Source: an uncultured Eubacteriales bacterium (GTDB lineage: Bacteria > Bacillota > Clostridia > Oscillospirales > Oscillospiraceae). From it: 20,619 bases of DNA. Made by a program: the position numbers and the translations under genes. Under the pieces are notes generated by a model, which had not been told where the DNA came from, searched no databases, and saw nothing but the letters and a program-made list of their open reading frames with translations. The stretch lies in the NCBI GenBank assembly GCA_900546255.1, contig URCB01000033.1, forward strand, positions 1 through 20,619. The letters are read 5' to 3'. Shown piece by piece: positions 15,316 to 20,619 of this stretch. Position 1 is the first letter of the stretch; every line of letters starts with the position of its first letter.

Positions 15316-15629
15316 TAGGTCACCTCCCGCAGCAGTTCCCGGAGCTGTTCATAGATCTTTCCGTAATTCTCTGCCAGGGCATCACCCTTGACTACTGTCA
15401 CCCGCCCCATGTTAGCCAGGGTGGTGAGCTGATTTAGATTTCGCCCCTGGGCTTTCAGTTCAGACAGCACCTGTTCCAGCCCTTCCACCCGCACGATCTC
15501 TTTTGCCAATCCGCTATAACACAGGTAGTCGGTGACCGTCAGGCCAGCGGCTTTGGCACGCTCCCGAATGGTTTCCTTGGTACGAGGTGTCACCCGCAGG
15601 GTGATGATTTCCGACTTCTTTATCCTCAC
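15315..15629 (-). CDS. mobC: MobC-type relaxosome accessory protein
   Basis: 104-aa protein with an N-terminal ribbon-helix-helix-like region (ITLRVTPRTKETIRERAKAAGLTVTDYL) and a C-terminal MobC signature (LSELKAQGRNLNQLTTLAN). MobC binds oriT DNA and helps the relaxase open it. The GTG at 15629 is the start, supported by AAAGGAGG at 15638-15645, 8 nt upstream. Its TAA shares one base with the relaxase ATG. The non-coding, repeat-rich segment upstream is the natural place for its binding site. Confidence 0.9.
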   Translation of the reverse strand: MRIKKSEIITLRVTPRTKETIRERAKAAGLTVTDYLCYSGLAKEIVRVEGLEQVLSELKAQGRNLNQLTTLANMGRVTVVKGDALAENYGKIYEQLRELLREVT

Positions 15630-15645
15630 AATTTGTACCTCCTTT

Positions 15646-16001
15646 CGTCCTTCGTCTCAGCCAAACGAAAGCCCAGCACAGCACCCGCAAGGGGTACGCC
15701 GCATCCGTAAGGCAGCAGAGCTGCCAACGGCTGCGCAGCGGGTTTCGTTTGGAGAGGAGACGCAGTGTAGTGAGTGAACCCAGCCGCTGGCGGCGGGGTG
15801 AACGATATGAAACTTGCGTCGACGACGGGGTACGGGGCAGCGCCCCGAAACTGTGCATGGCGTATAGCCGGGCGCGATGCTTGCCCTCGTCGGAAGCGAC
15901 TGCGCATCCGTCGCTTCCGACCGAGGTCGAAAGCTCCCTCGCTCCGTGCTTCCTCCTCTCCCCAGCGAAACCGCTGGCGCTGGGTTTCGCCGGGGCCCCG
16001 A
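15646..16001. other. Candidate oriT/origin region, rich in inverted repeats
   Basis: No convincing gene. Inverted repeats: CCAAACGAAA 15661-15670 with TTTCGTTTGG 15743-15752; a perfect 12-bp pair GTCGGAAGCGAC 15889-15900 with GTCGCTTCCGAC 15910-15921 (9-nt loop); and a hairpin 15960-15995 (CCCCAGCGAAACC with GGTTTCGCCGGGG, one mismatch). It lies directly upstream of mobC and 3' of the RepA-like gene, the usual place for oriT. A nick site could not be identified by eye. Confidence 0.5.
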
Positions 16002-17087
16002 TTAGGGCGAGAAATCTTTGGTAACAGGGTCGATGGGGACGATGTTTCTGGTAGGGGCATCATCGACCCTATCGACCCTATCGACCCTACGCAGGCAGAT
16101 GAGCCGCTCACCATTGCTCTTGCGGAAGGTCACTGAAATGCCGCTGCGCCTTAGAGCGGCAACGCTTTTGCGAATCTGGTGGGAAAAGCTGTTGGGGGAA
16201 AATCCCTCGATACCGGCAGGGTCGATCTTTTCCAGCAGCCCCTTGGCAGGGACGCAGATTTCAGACTGTTCCCGCATCAGTGCAGAGAGAAGCAAGATGA
16301 TCCGTCCTGCTGGCTGTCCTGTCTGCTCACCGTCATCTGAGAGCAGGTTCCAGACATGGGTTTCACTGCTGAACTCCAGAGACAGCTCCCGGTAGGCGAT
16401 GTCCCTGCCGGTGCAGTAGAGGGTAGCGGTATTCTCTCCGCGCTTACTCTTGCGGAGTACAAAGTTGGAATCCGTCGCGCCGCTTAAGCCTGTGGTACCC
16501 GAGATCATGTTCATGGGATCATCGTCGTTCATCTTCCGCAGATGGTGGACCAGCAGTACCCCGATCCGGTACCGGTCTGCCAGCGCTTTCAGGACACCAA
16601 TGTCCCGGTAGTCATTGGCGTAGGGGTTTGCCTCATTCCCGGTGGATCGGATGCGCTGGAGCGTGTCGATGACCACCAGTCCGGTAGCGGGATGCTCTTG
16701 GAGAAACTGCTCCATCTGGTCTACCAACCCATTGTGGAGCTGCTCGGACATCACAGCGAAGTGCAGCGTGGATGGCGCGTCCTCGGTGAGATCAAAGAGT
16801 CGGCTTTGAATGCGCTGGAAGCTGTCCTCCAGACAGAGATAGAGCACTTCACATGGGCGAGTGGAGAAGTTCCAGAGGGGTTTCCCCTGAGCTACCTGGA
16901 GGCACAGCCACAGCGCCAGCCAGGACTTGCCGATCTTCGGTGCTCCCGCCAGCAGATGCAGACCCGGAGGCAGCAGATCCTCCACAAGAAAGGAAATCGG
17001 TTCGTAGTCAACAGACTGCAAGGTATTGGCATCAATGGTACATAATTTTTTTACACTATCTCCTCCTCCCGGTATTTGGCGGGGCAC
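16002..17087 (-). CDS. RepA-like AAA ATPase (replicative helicase-type)
   Basis: P-loop ATPase of the RepA/AAA_25 type (RecA fold). It has AGAPKIGKSWLALWLCLQVA (Walker A), EVLYLCLEDS, TGLVVIDTLQRIR (Walker B) and GVLLVHHLRK, followed by SGTTGLSGATD. The C-terminal 100 residues look like a winged-helix region ending in a repetitive RVDRVDRVDD. Such proteins unwind the origin of plasmids and mobilizable elements. The start is uncertain. A strong GGGAGGAGG at 17062-17070 points to codon 17052-17054, which reads GTA. The GTG at 17087 is the nearest upstream canonical start, and a TTG at 17135 lies at or before the predicted transcript start. The frame 17054-16002 alone contains the whole domain. 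Confidence 0.85.
   Translation of the reverse strand: MPRQIPGGGDSVKKLCTIDANTLQSVDYEPISFLVEDLLPPGLHLLAGAPKIGKSWLALWLCLQVAQGKPLWNFSTRPCEVLYLCLEDSFQRIQSRLFDLTEDAPSTLHFAVMSEQLHNGLVDQMEQFLQEHPATGLVVIDTLQRIRSTGNEANPYANDYRDIGVLKALADRYRIGVLLVHHLRKMNDDDPMNMISGTTGLSGATDSNFVLRKSKRGENTATLYCTGRDIAYRELSLEFSSETHVWNLLSDDGEQTGQPAGRIILLLSALMREQSEICVPAKGLLEKIDPAGIEGFSPNSFSHQIRKSVAALRRSGISVTFRKSNGERLICLRRVDRVDRVDDAPTRNIVPIDPVTKDFSP
16026..16226. repeat. Iteron-like 9-bp repeats in the 3' end of the RepA-like gene
   Basis: Three perfect tandem copies of ATCGACCCT at 16062-16088, plus inverted copies (AGGGTCGAT) at 16026-16034 and 16218-16226. They encode the RVD/IDP motifs of the C-terminus. Tandem direct repeats beside a replication gene resemble initiator-binding iterons. 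Confidence 0.6.
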
Positions 17088-17094
17088 AGCTATA

Positions 17095-17123
17095 TTGAAT
17101 ACCTGATTTATTTGTGATATAAT
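17095..17123 (+). promoter_or_regulatory. Promoter of the DUF6076-like gene
   Basis: TTGAAT at 17095-17100, a 17-nt spacer, then a perfect TATAAT at 17118-17123. The start point should fall near 17130, about 120 nt before the gene. A 12-bp direct repeat (ATCGGGTACAAA) lies at 17125-17136 and again at 17226-17237, just before the gene's ribosome site. Confidence 0.65.
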
Positions 17124-17139
17124 TATCGGGTACAAACTC

Positions 17140-17167
17140 AGTATAACAGATTAAAATACTGTTGCAA
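17140..17167 (-). promoter_or_regulatory. Promoter of the RepA-like gene
   Basis: On the minus strand, TTGCAA (17162-17167), a 16-nt spacer, then TATACT (17140-17145). It faces the plus-strand promoter at 17095-17123, so the two transcripts begin within a few bases of each other and run through each other's promoter. Confidence 0.55.
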
Positions 17168-17253
17168 GGGCTTGGAGCACAGTTTCAGCCCCACAAACGC
17201 AAGATGGGTAAAAGTTGAAAACTTGATCGGGTACAAAGGAAGTGTGGCAGGCG

Positions 17254-18348
17254 ATGTACTACATGAATCATGACGCAGTGGACTATTTCCGGGTGGACTT
17301 CACACCGGACGAGAGCATTGTGGGAGGAAAATATTATCCTCTGGGAACCTTCGCGGCGGAGGCACTGGAGTGCGGATTGAATGTCTCTGAGGAGATTCAC
17401 CGGAGTCTGAAACGCTTCCAGGAGGAATTCCAGGTTTTCCTGGCGGCCAGAGATCCGTCCAGCGCGGCCACGGCGCTCCATGCCATGCGGCAGTTGTGGA
17501 AGGTACTGGAGGAGCTGCCGCTATACAACAAGCTTCTGGCAGGTGACAACCGGATGTCCGCGCTGATTCCCTATCTGCGCGGACACCCGGATATTCTGGA
17601 TGAGATGCTGACACCGGGGACGCCCCGCAATGAGGCGTACACCCGGTGGATGGGGAAACTGGAACGGCTGGAAGATGACCTGCGGGCCTTTGTCAGAAAT
17701 ACGAAGTGGATGTTGGAGGAGTTCTTTCAGGAGCTTCCTACCCGGAGGCGGCAGGACTACATCAAGGCTTATGCCGGTTACCGGAGCGTCATGGAAGAGG
17801 CGATGAACCAAAAGAAGGACAGAGAAGACGAGGGGGAGGAGTGGGAGGACGGTACTGTGGACCTGGACACGGTCGTCTTTGATTACCCTGTGAACATTTC
17901 TCTGGTACCAGTTAAGGAATCCAAGTCACATCGTCTGACGCTGGCGGAGCAGATGACCTTTGAGAGCCTCACCAGCTTTCTGTACATGGATCTGTACAAG
18001 GGGATGGCTGCCGGGAATCTGCCCCGCCGCTGCGCCCATTGCCGCAGGTGGTTTCTGGCGGTAGGGGGCTACGATACCCGATACTGTGACCGGGTGGTAC
18101 CGGGAACCGGCGGCAAGACTTGTAGGAAGGTAGGAGCTCATGAGCGGGAAAAGGAAAAGCAGAAGACCGAAACCGCTACTCGGGAGTATAGCCGGATCTA
18201 CAACCGGCTGAAGGCCCGTAAGCGGCGGGGCCGGATTACCACGGATGAGTGGAACCGACATGTAGTCCAGGCACAGGAGCTGAAGGACGCTTTTCTGGCA
18301 AAGCAGATTACCCAGCAGGAGTATGTACGGAAATTGGAGGAGCTGTGA
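17254..18348 (+). CDS. DUF6076-like protein with zinc-binding motif
   Basis: 364-aa soluble protein typical of Firmicute mobile elements, recalled as DUF6076; function unknown. The first 200 residues are helical. An acidic stretch (EDEGEEWEDG) follows. The C-terminal third has a CxxC-containing motif: RRCAHCRRWFLAVGGYDTRYC, then a further Cys in GKTCRKVGA. This resembles a treble-clef or CGNR-type zinc finger and is followed by a basic helical tail. Such a layout suggests nucleic acid binding. The ATG at 17254 follows AAAGGA (17235-17240) at 13 nt; a GTG at 17242 abuts that site and is less likely. It is the last gene of the element block and is transcribed away from the RepA-like gene. Confidence 0.7.
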   Translation: MYYMNHDAVDYFRVDFTPDESIVGGKYYPLGTFAAEALECGLNVSEEIHRSLKRFQEEFQVFLAARDPSSAATALHAMRQLWKVLEELPLYNKLLAGDNRMSALIPYLRGHPDILDEMLTPGTPRNEAYTRWMGKLERLEDDLRAFVRNTKWMLEEFFQELPTRRRQDYIKAYAGYRSVMEEAMNQKKDREDEGEEWEDGTVDLDTVVFDYPVNISLVPVKESKSHRLTLAEQMTFESLTSFLYMDLYKGMAAGNLPRRCAHCRRWFLAVGGYDTRYCDRVVPGTGGKTCRKVGAHEREKEKQKTETATREYSRIYNRLKARKRRGRITTDEWNRHVVQAQELKDAFLAKQITQQEYVRKLEEL

Positions 18349-18385
18349 AAAACCAGCGGAAATCCTGTCATGTGCTCTCTCCGAC

Positions 18386-18415
18386 TTGACCATTTTCCCC
18401 GGAATTATTTATAAT
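18386..18415 (+). promoter_or_regulatory. Promoter of the two-domain regulator
   Basis: TTGACC at 18386-18391, an 18-nt spacer, then a perfect TATAAT at 18410-18415, 35 nt before the start codon. Confidence 0.7.
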
Positions 18416-18449
18416 AAAAGAAAAAATCTCATCTTCCCTGGAGGTTCCT

Positions 18450-19649
18450 ATGGACTACATCACCGTACGGGAGGCAGCGGAAAAGTGGGGCGTGTCAGAG
18501 CGCCGAATCAATCAATATTGTGCCGAGGGCCGCATCCCCGGCGCGGAGCGGTTCGGCGGAGCCTGGGCCATTCCCGCGGGCGCCGAAAAGCCCGGCGACC
18601 CCCGCAAACAGAAAACGCAAACCGCTCCCCCAAGCGCGAAGCAAGCGCCGGAGCTGTTTCCCGGCTTCATGCCCCTGATGAACACGCCCTTCCGCCCTGG
18701 GAGCTGCAAGGAAGCCATTGCCCGCATGGAAGCCGGTCCGAAAAAGGACATTGCCCTGGCGGAGTACCACTATTTCAGCGGGCAGGCGGAAAAGGCCATG
18801 CAGGAAACGGAAGGTTATCTTACGGCGGCTGACGGCGGGATTCGTCTTTCCGCCTGTCTGCTTTTCGCCTATGCCTGCCTAACCATGGGGCGCATCGACC
18901 ATGCCCGGAACGCCCTGGGTGAGATCCGGCGCACCCTGGCTTCCGGCGGGGAGACCGACCCGGCGGCCCGTGCCATGGAGGCATTTGTGGCATTTGCGGC
19001 GGCGGTGCTGCTGCACCTGCCGTTGCCGGAGGAAATGCCACCCGCGGAATCCTTTCTGCCCCTGCTGCCCCCCGGGCTGCGGGCCTTTGCCCTGTATGTG
19101 CAGGCCCACTATCTCTATCTGAAGGAGGACTACGCCAACAGCGCCGGGATGGTGGAGGGAGCCCTTGCCATGGGAGCGTCCGCCTACCCCATCCCCGCCA
19201 TCTACCTCCATCTGGTGGCGGTGATGGACTACATGAGTCTCAAGGCGACGGAAAAGGCCCAGACCCATCTGCTGACCGCCTGGGAGATCGCCCGGCCGGA
19301 CGATCTCATCGAGGCCTTCGGGGAGCACCACGGCCTGCTGGGGGCCATGCTGGAGGCGGCCATCAAGCCCAACTGGCCAGAGGATTTTAAGAGAATTATC
19401 GACATCACCTACCGTTTCTCTTCCGGCTGGCGTAGAGTTCACAACCCCATCACCGGCCATGATGTGGCCGACGATCTGACCACCACGGAGTTCGCCGTCT
19501 GCATGCTGGCGGCCCGGGGCTGGACCACTCGGGAGATCGCCGGCCACCTGAATATCTCCGCAAATACGGCAAAACGCCACATTTCCGAAGCCATGAAAAA
19601 GCTGAAGGTGAAGAACCGGAAGGACCTGAAGCAGTATATGCTGCGATAG
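18450..19649 (+). CDS. Transcriptional regulator with MerR/excisionase-like and LuxR helix-turn-helix domains
   Basis: 399-aa cytoplasmic regulator. Residues 1-45 form a MerR/excisionase-like helix-turn-helix (DYITVREAAEKWGVSERRIN, then GRIPGAERFGGAWAIP). After a Pro/Lys-rich linker, about 80-335 are Ala/Leu-rich paired helices resembling TPR repeats. Residues 343-399 are a LuxR-type domain (LTTTEFAVCMLAARGWTTREIAGHLN, with NTAKRHISEAMKKLKVKNR). Two DNA-binding domains in one chain is unusual. The helical middle is where a signal could be sensed. The ATG at 18450 has GGAGG at 18440-18444. It has its own promoter and precedes, on the same strand, a palindrome-promoter pair and a secreted protein that it may control. 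Confidence 0.85.
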   Translation: MDYITVREAAEKWGVSERRINQYCAEGRIPGAERFGGAWAIPAGAEKPGDPRKQKTQTAPPSAKQAPELFPGFMPLMNTPFRPGSCKEAIARMEAGPKKDIALAEYHYFSGQAEKAMQETEGYLTAADGGIRLSACLLFAYACLTMGRIDHARNALGEIRRTLASGGETDPAARAMEAFVAFAAAVLLHLPLPEEMPPAESFLPLLPPGLRAFALYVQAHYLYLKEDYANSAGMVEGALAMGASAYPIPAIYLHLVAVMDYMSLKATEKAQTHLLTAWEIARPDDLIEAFGEHHGLLGAMLEAAIKPNWPEDFKRIIDITYRFSSGWRRVHNPITGHDVADDLTTTEFAVCMLAARGWTTREIAGHLNISANTAKRHISEAMKKLKVKNRKDLKQYMLR

Positions 19650-19654
19650 GAAAC

Positions 19655-19678
19655 TGCCCGCGGACCATCCCGCGGGCA
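19655..19678 (+). terminator. Hairpin after the regulator gene
   Basis: Perfect 9-bp stem, TGCCCGCGG at 19655-19663 with CCGCGGGCA at 19670-19678, just after the stop. Only a short ATTTTA follows, so termination strength is uncertain. Confidence 0.5.
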
Positions 19679-19707
19679 TGACCCATTTTAGGGGGTAAAA
19701 TAGGTCA
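19679..19707. promoter_or_regulatory. Palindromic operator candidate
   Basis: TGACCCATTTTA, 5-nt GGGGG, TAAAATAGGTCA: 12-bp arms with one mismatch. It ends exactly where the -35 of the next promoter begins, centred about 50 bp before the likely transcript start, a usual activator position. Confidence 0.6.
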
Positions 19708-19736
19708 TAGACCTTTCGGGGCATTTCGGATATAAT
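19708..19736 (+). promoter_or_regulatory. Promoter of the secreted protein gene
   Basis: TAGACC at 19708-19713, a 17-nt spacer, then a perfect TATAAT at 19731-19736. The poor -35 next to a palindrome suggests activator dependence. The leader to 19826 holds no other gene. Confidence 0.65.
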
Positions 19737-19826
19737 AAAGATATATTTGTTTGCCTTTGGGACGCGCCAGGGGCGAACGGGAGTAAAATCGGGAACTTTT
19801 TCCCCGCGGCGGAAAGGAGCGTATAT

Positions 19827-20619
19827 ATGAAAAAGAGATTGTTTGCCTCGCTGCTCTGCCTGGCCCTGTGCCTGTCCCTGCTGCCCATCACGGCGCTGGC
19901 GGATGGGGATGGCGGTGTGGAGTACATCGAGCGGGGCTGGGACGGCAACGCCGTGACAGAACAGGTAAAAACCATCGATACCTACACCACCATTACCAGC
20001 AACACCATCCAATGGAACAACGGCTGGTATGTGGCCCAGGGCGAAGTCACCATTGGCACGGATGACAACCCTCAGCGGGTCACCGTCACCGGCGATGTTC
20101 ACCTGATCCTGACGGACGGCTGCACCCTCACCGTCAACGGGGGTATCCAGGTGGAGAAGGGCAACAGCCTCACCATCTACGGCCAGTCCGAACAGACAGG
20201 CACCATGGGCCGACTGATCGCGTCCATTACGGAGGAAGACGCTTCCATCTACCATGCTGTCATTGGCGGCAACGGCAGTGACACCGGCGGCAACGAAGGC
20301 GGCGCAGTCACCATCCATGGCGGCTTCGTCTCCGCCACGGCTACTGTCATCGATTTCTCCCAGAGCGATCCCGATACATCTCAGGGGAACAATAACGGCT
20401 CTTTTGCTGGTGACTCCTATGGTGCGGCCATCGGCGGCGGCGGCTCAGAAACCGGTACCGGCGGCGACGGCGGAACCATCACCATCTTCGGCGGCACGGG
20501 GGATCTGACCTTCCGCAAGCTGCTGCCCGCCCTCTACAACCTGAGCGCCGCCGGCACCCTGCCCGCCGGGCACACCATCCTGATCGTCGGGCGGCGGGAC
20601 TACGGCAGCGCCCAGTACC
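19827..20619 (+). CDS. Secreted Gly-rich repeat protein, partial, 3' end Zwf-like
   Basis: Open to the window edge (264 codons). The start ATG at 19827 has AAAGGAG at 19813-19819. A clear signal peptide is seen (MKKRLF, a Leu-rich core, cleavage probably after ITALA). The mature part resembles large surface proteins of gut Clostridia: DVHLILTDGCTLTVNGGIQV, AVIGGNG, GGAVTIHGGFV and AAIGGGGSETGTGGDGG, which predict a beta-helix-like fold. Residues from about 218 instead read as the N-terminus of glucose-6-phosphate dehydrogenase (see separate entry). Upstream are a promoter and palindrome, and the two-domain regulator. The natural C-terminus of the secreted protein is therefore not seen. Confidence 0.8.
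   Translation, partial: MKKRLFASLLCLALCLSLLPITALADGDGGVEYIERGWDGNAVTEQVKTIDTYTTITSNTIQWNNGWYVAQGEVTIGTDDNPQRVTVTGDVHLILTDGCTLTVNGGIQVEKGNSLTIYGQSEQTGTMGRLIASITEEDASIYHAVIGGNGSDTGGNEGGAVTIHGGFVSATATVIDFSQSDPDTSQGNNNGSFAGDSYGAAIGGGGSETGTGGDGGTITIFGGTGDLTFRKLLPALYNLSAAGTLPAGHTILIVGRRDYGSAQY
20478..20619 (+). other. zwf: Glucose-6-phosphate dehydrogenase N-terminal segment joined in frame
   Basis: The last 47 codons contain TIFGGTGDLTFRKLLPALYNL and later IVGRRDYGSAQY. This is the dinucleotide-binding start of Zwf (GxxGDL, then R-K-L-x-P-A-L). A normal zwf would start a few residues before this motif with its own ATG and ribosome site; none is seen. The preceding DNA encodes the secreted protein. 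The join falls in a sequence both genes could share (coding for TIFGG). Confidence 0.75.

Larger units (their letters stand above)
10753..18380. mobile_element. Mobilizable element integrated in spoVT
   Basis: The block holds a site-specific recombinase reading outward to the left junction, RhuM, relaxase with nested gene, MobC, candidate oriT, RepA-like ATPase and a DUF6076-like gene. The left end is fixed within a few bases of 10752, where spoVT sequence begins. The right end is not defined. The sequence after the DUF6076-like gene becomes GC-rich again from about 18450, so about 18380 is a guess. No conjugation (type IV secretion) genes are seen, so it would be mobilized in trans. The genes are visibly less GC-rich than the flanks. 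Confidence 0.7.

Noticed and set aside
16062..16088. Short tandem repeats considered as a CRISPR array
   Set aside because: Repeats are only 9 bp, directly tandem with no spacers, and no cas gene is present.
15626..16114. 162-codon minus-strand frame over the repeat-rich segment
   Set aside because: No ribosome site or family resemblance. It crosses the inverted repeats and the iteron-like array in a different frame from the RepA-like gene.
18879..20318. 479-codon minus-strand frame
   Set aside because: Antisense to the regulator and the secreted protein, both with SD sites and clear domains.

Overview
The window looks like the chromosome of a GC-rich, spore-forming Firmicute of the Oscillospiraceae type (Flavonifractor/Lawsonibacter/Oscillibacter-like). 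This is inferred from the GC-rich housekeeping genes, a clear spoIIID with a sigma-E-like promoter, a spoVT remnant, a two-gene SufC/SufB operon, the Asp23-FakA gene pair and strong AGGAGG-type ribosome sites. No rRNA, tRNA or CRISPR was seen.

Bases 1-10300 are ordinary chromosome. They hold an ABC-F ATPase (Uup-like), a DUF1846-asnA operon on the minus strand, a sufC-sufB-hotdog thioesterase operon with a near-consensus promoter, a small Cys-tailed membrane protein, an Asp23/Gls24-fakA pair, and spoIIID. Terminators and promoters fit these units.

Bases from about 10753 to about 18380 look like an integrated mobilizable element. It encodes a large serine recombinase, a RhuM-family protein, a MobA-type relaxase with a second gene nested in another frame, MobC, a non-coding stretch rich in inverted repeats (candidate oriT/origin), a RepA-like ATPase whose 3' end carries iteron-like 9-bp repeats, and a DUF6076-like zinc-motif protein. 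The recombinase reading frame runs without a stop into the last 149 codons of spoVT. The left junction therefore lies inside spoVT, and the spoVT 5' part is not found anywhere in the window.

Bases 18386-20619 hold a regulator with an N-terminal excisionase/MerR-like helix-turn-helix and a C-terminal LuxR helix-turn-helix, followed by a palindrome abutting a promoter, then a secreted repeat protein. Near the right edge the secreted protein's frame passes into what reads as the N-terminus of glucose-6-phosphate dehydrogenase. That is either a gene fusion or an assembly junction at a short shared sequence.

The main points for a second look are the recombinase-SpoVT fusion, the nested mobilization gene, the iteron/oriT-like region, the regulator-palindrome-secreted protein unit, and the Zwf-like fusion at the edge.
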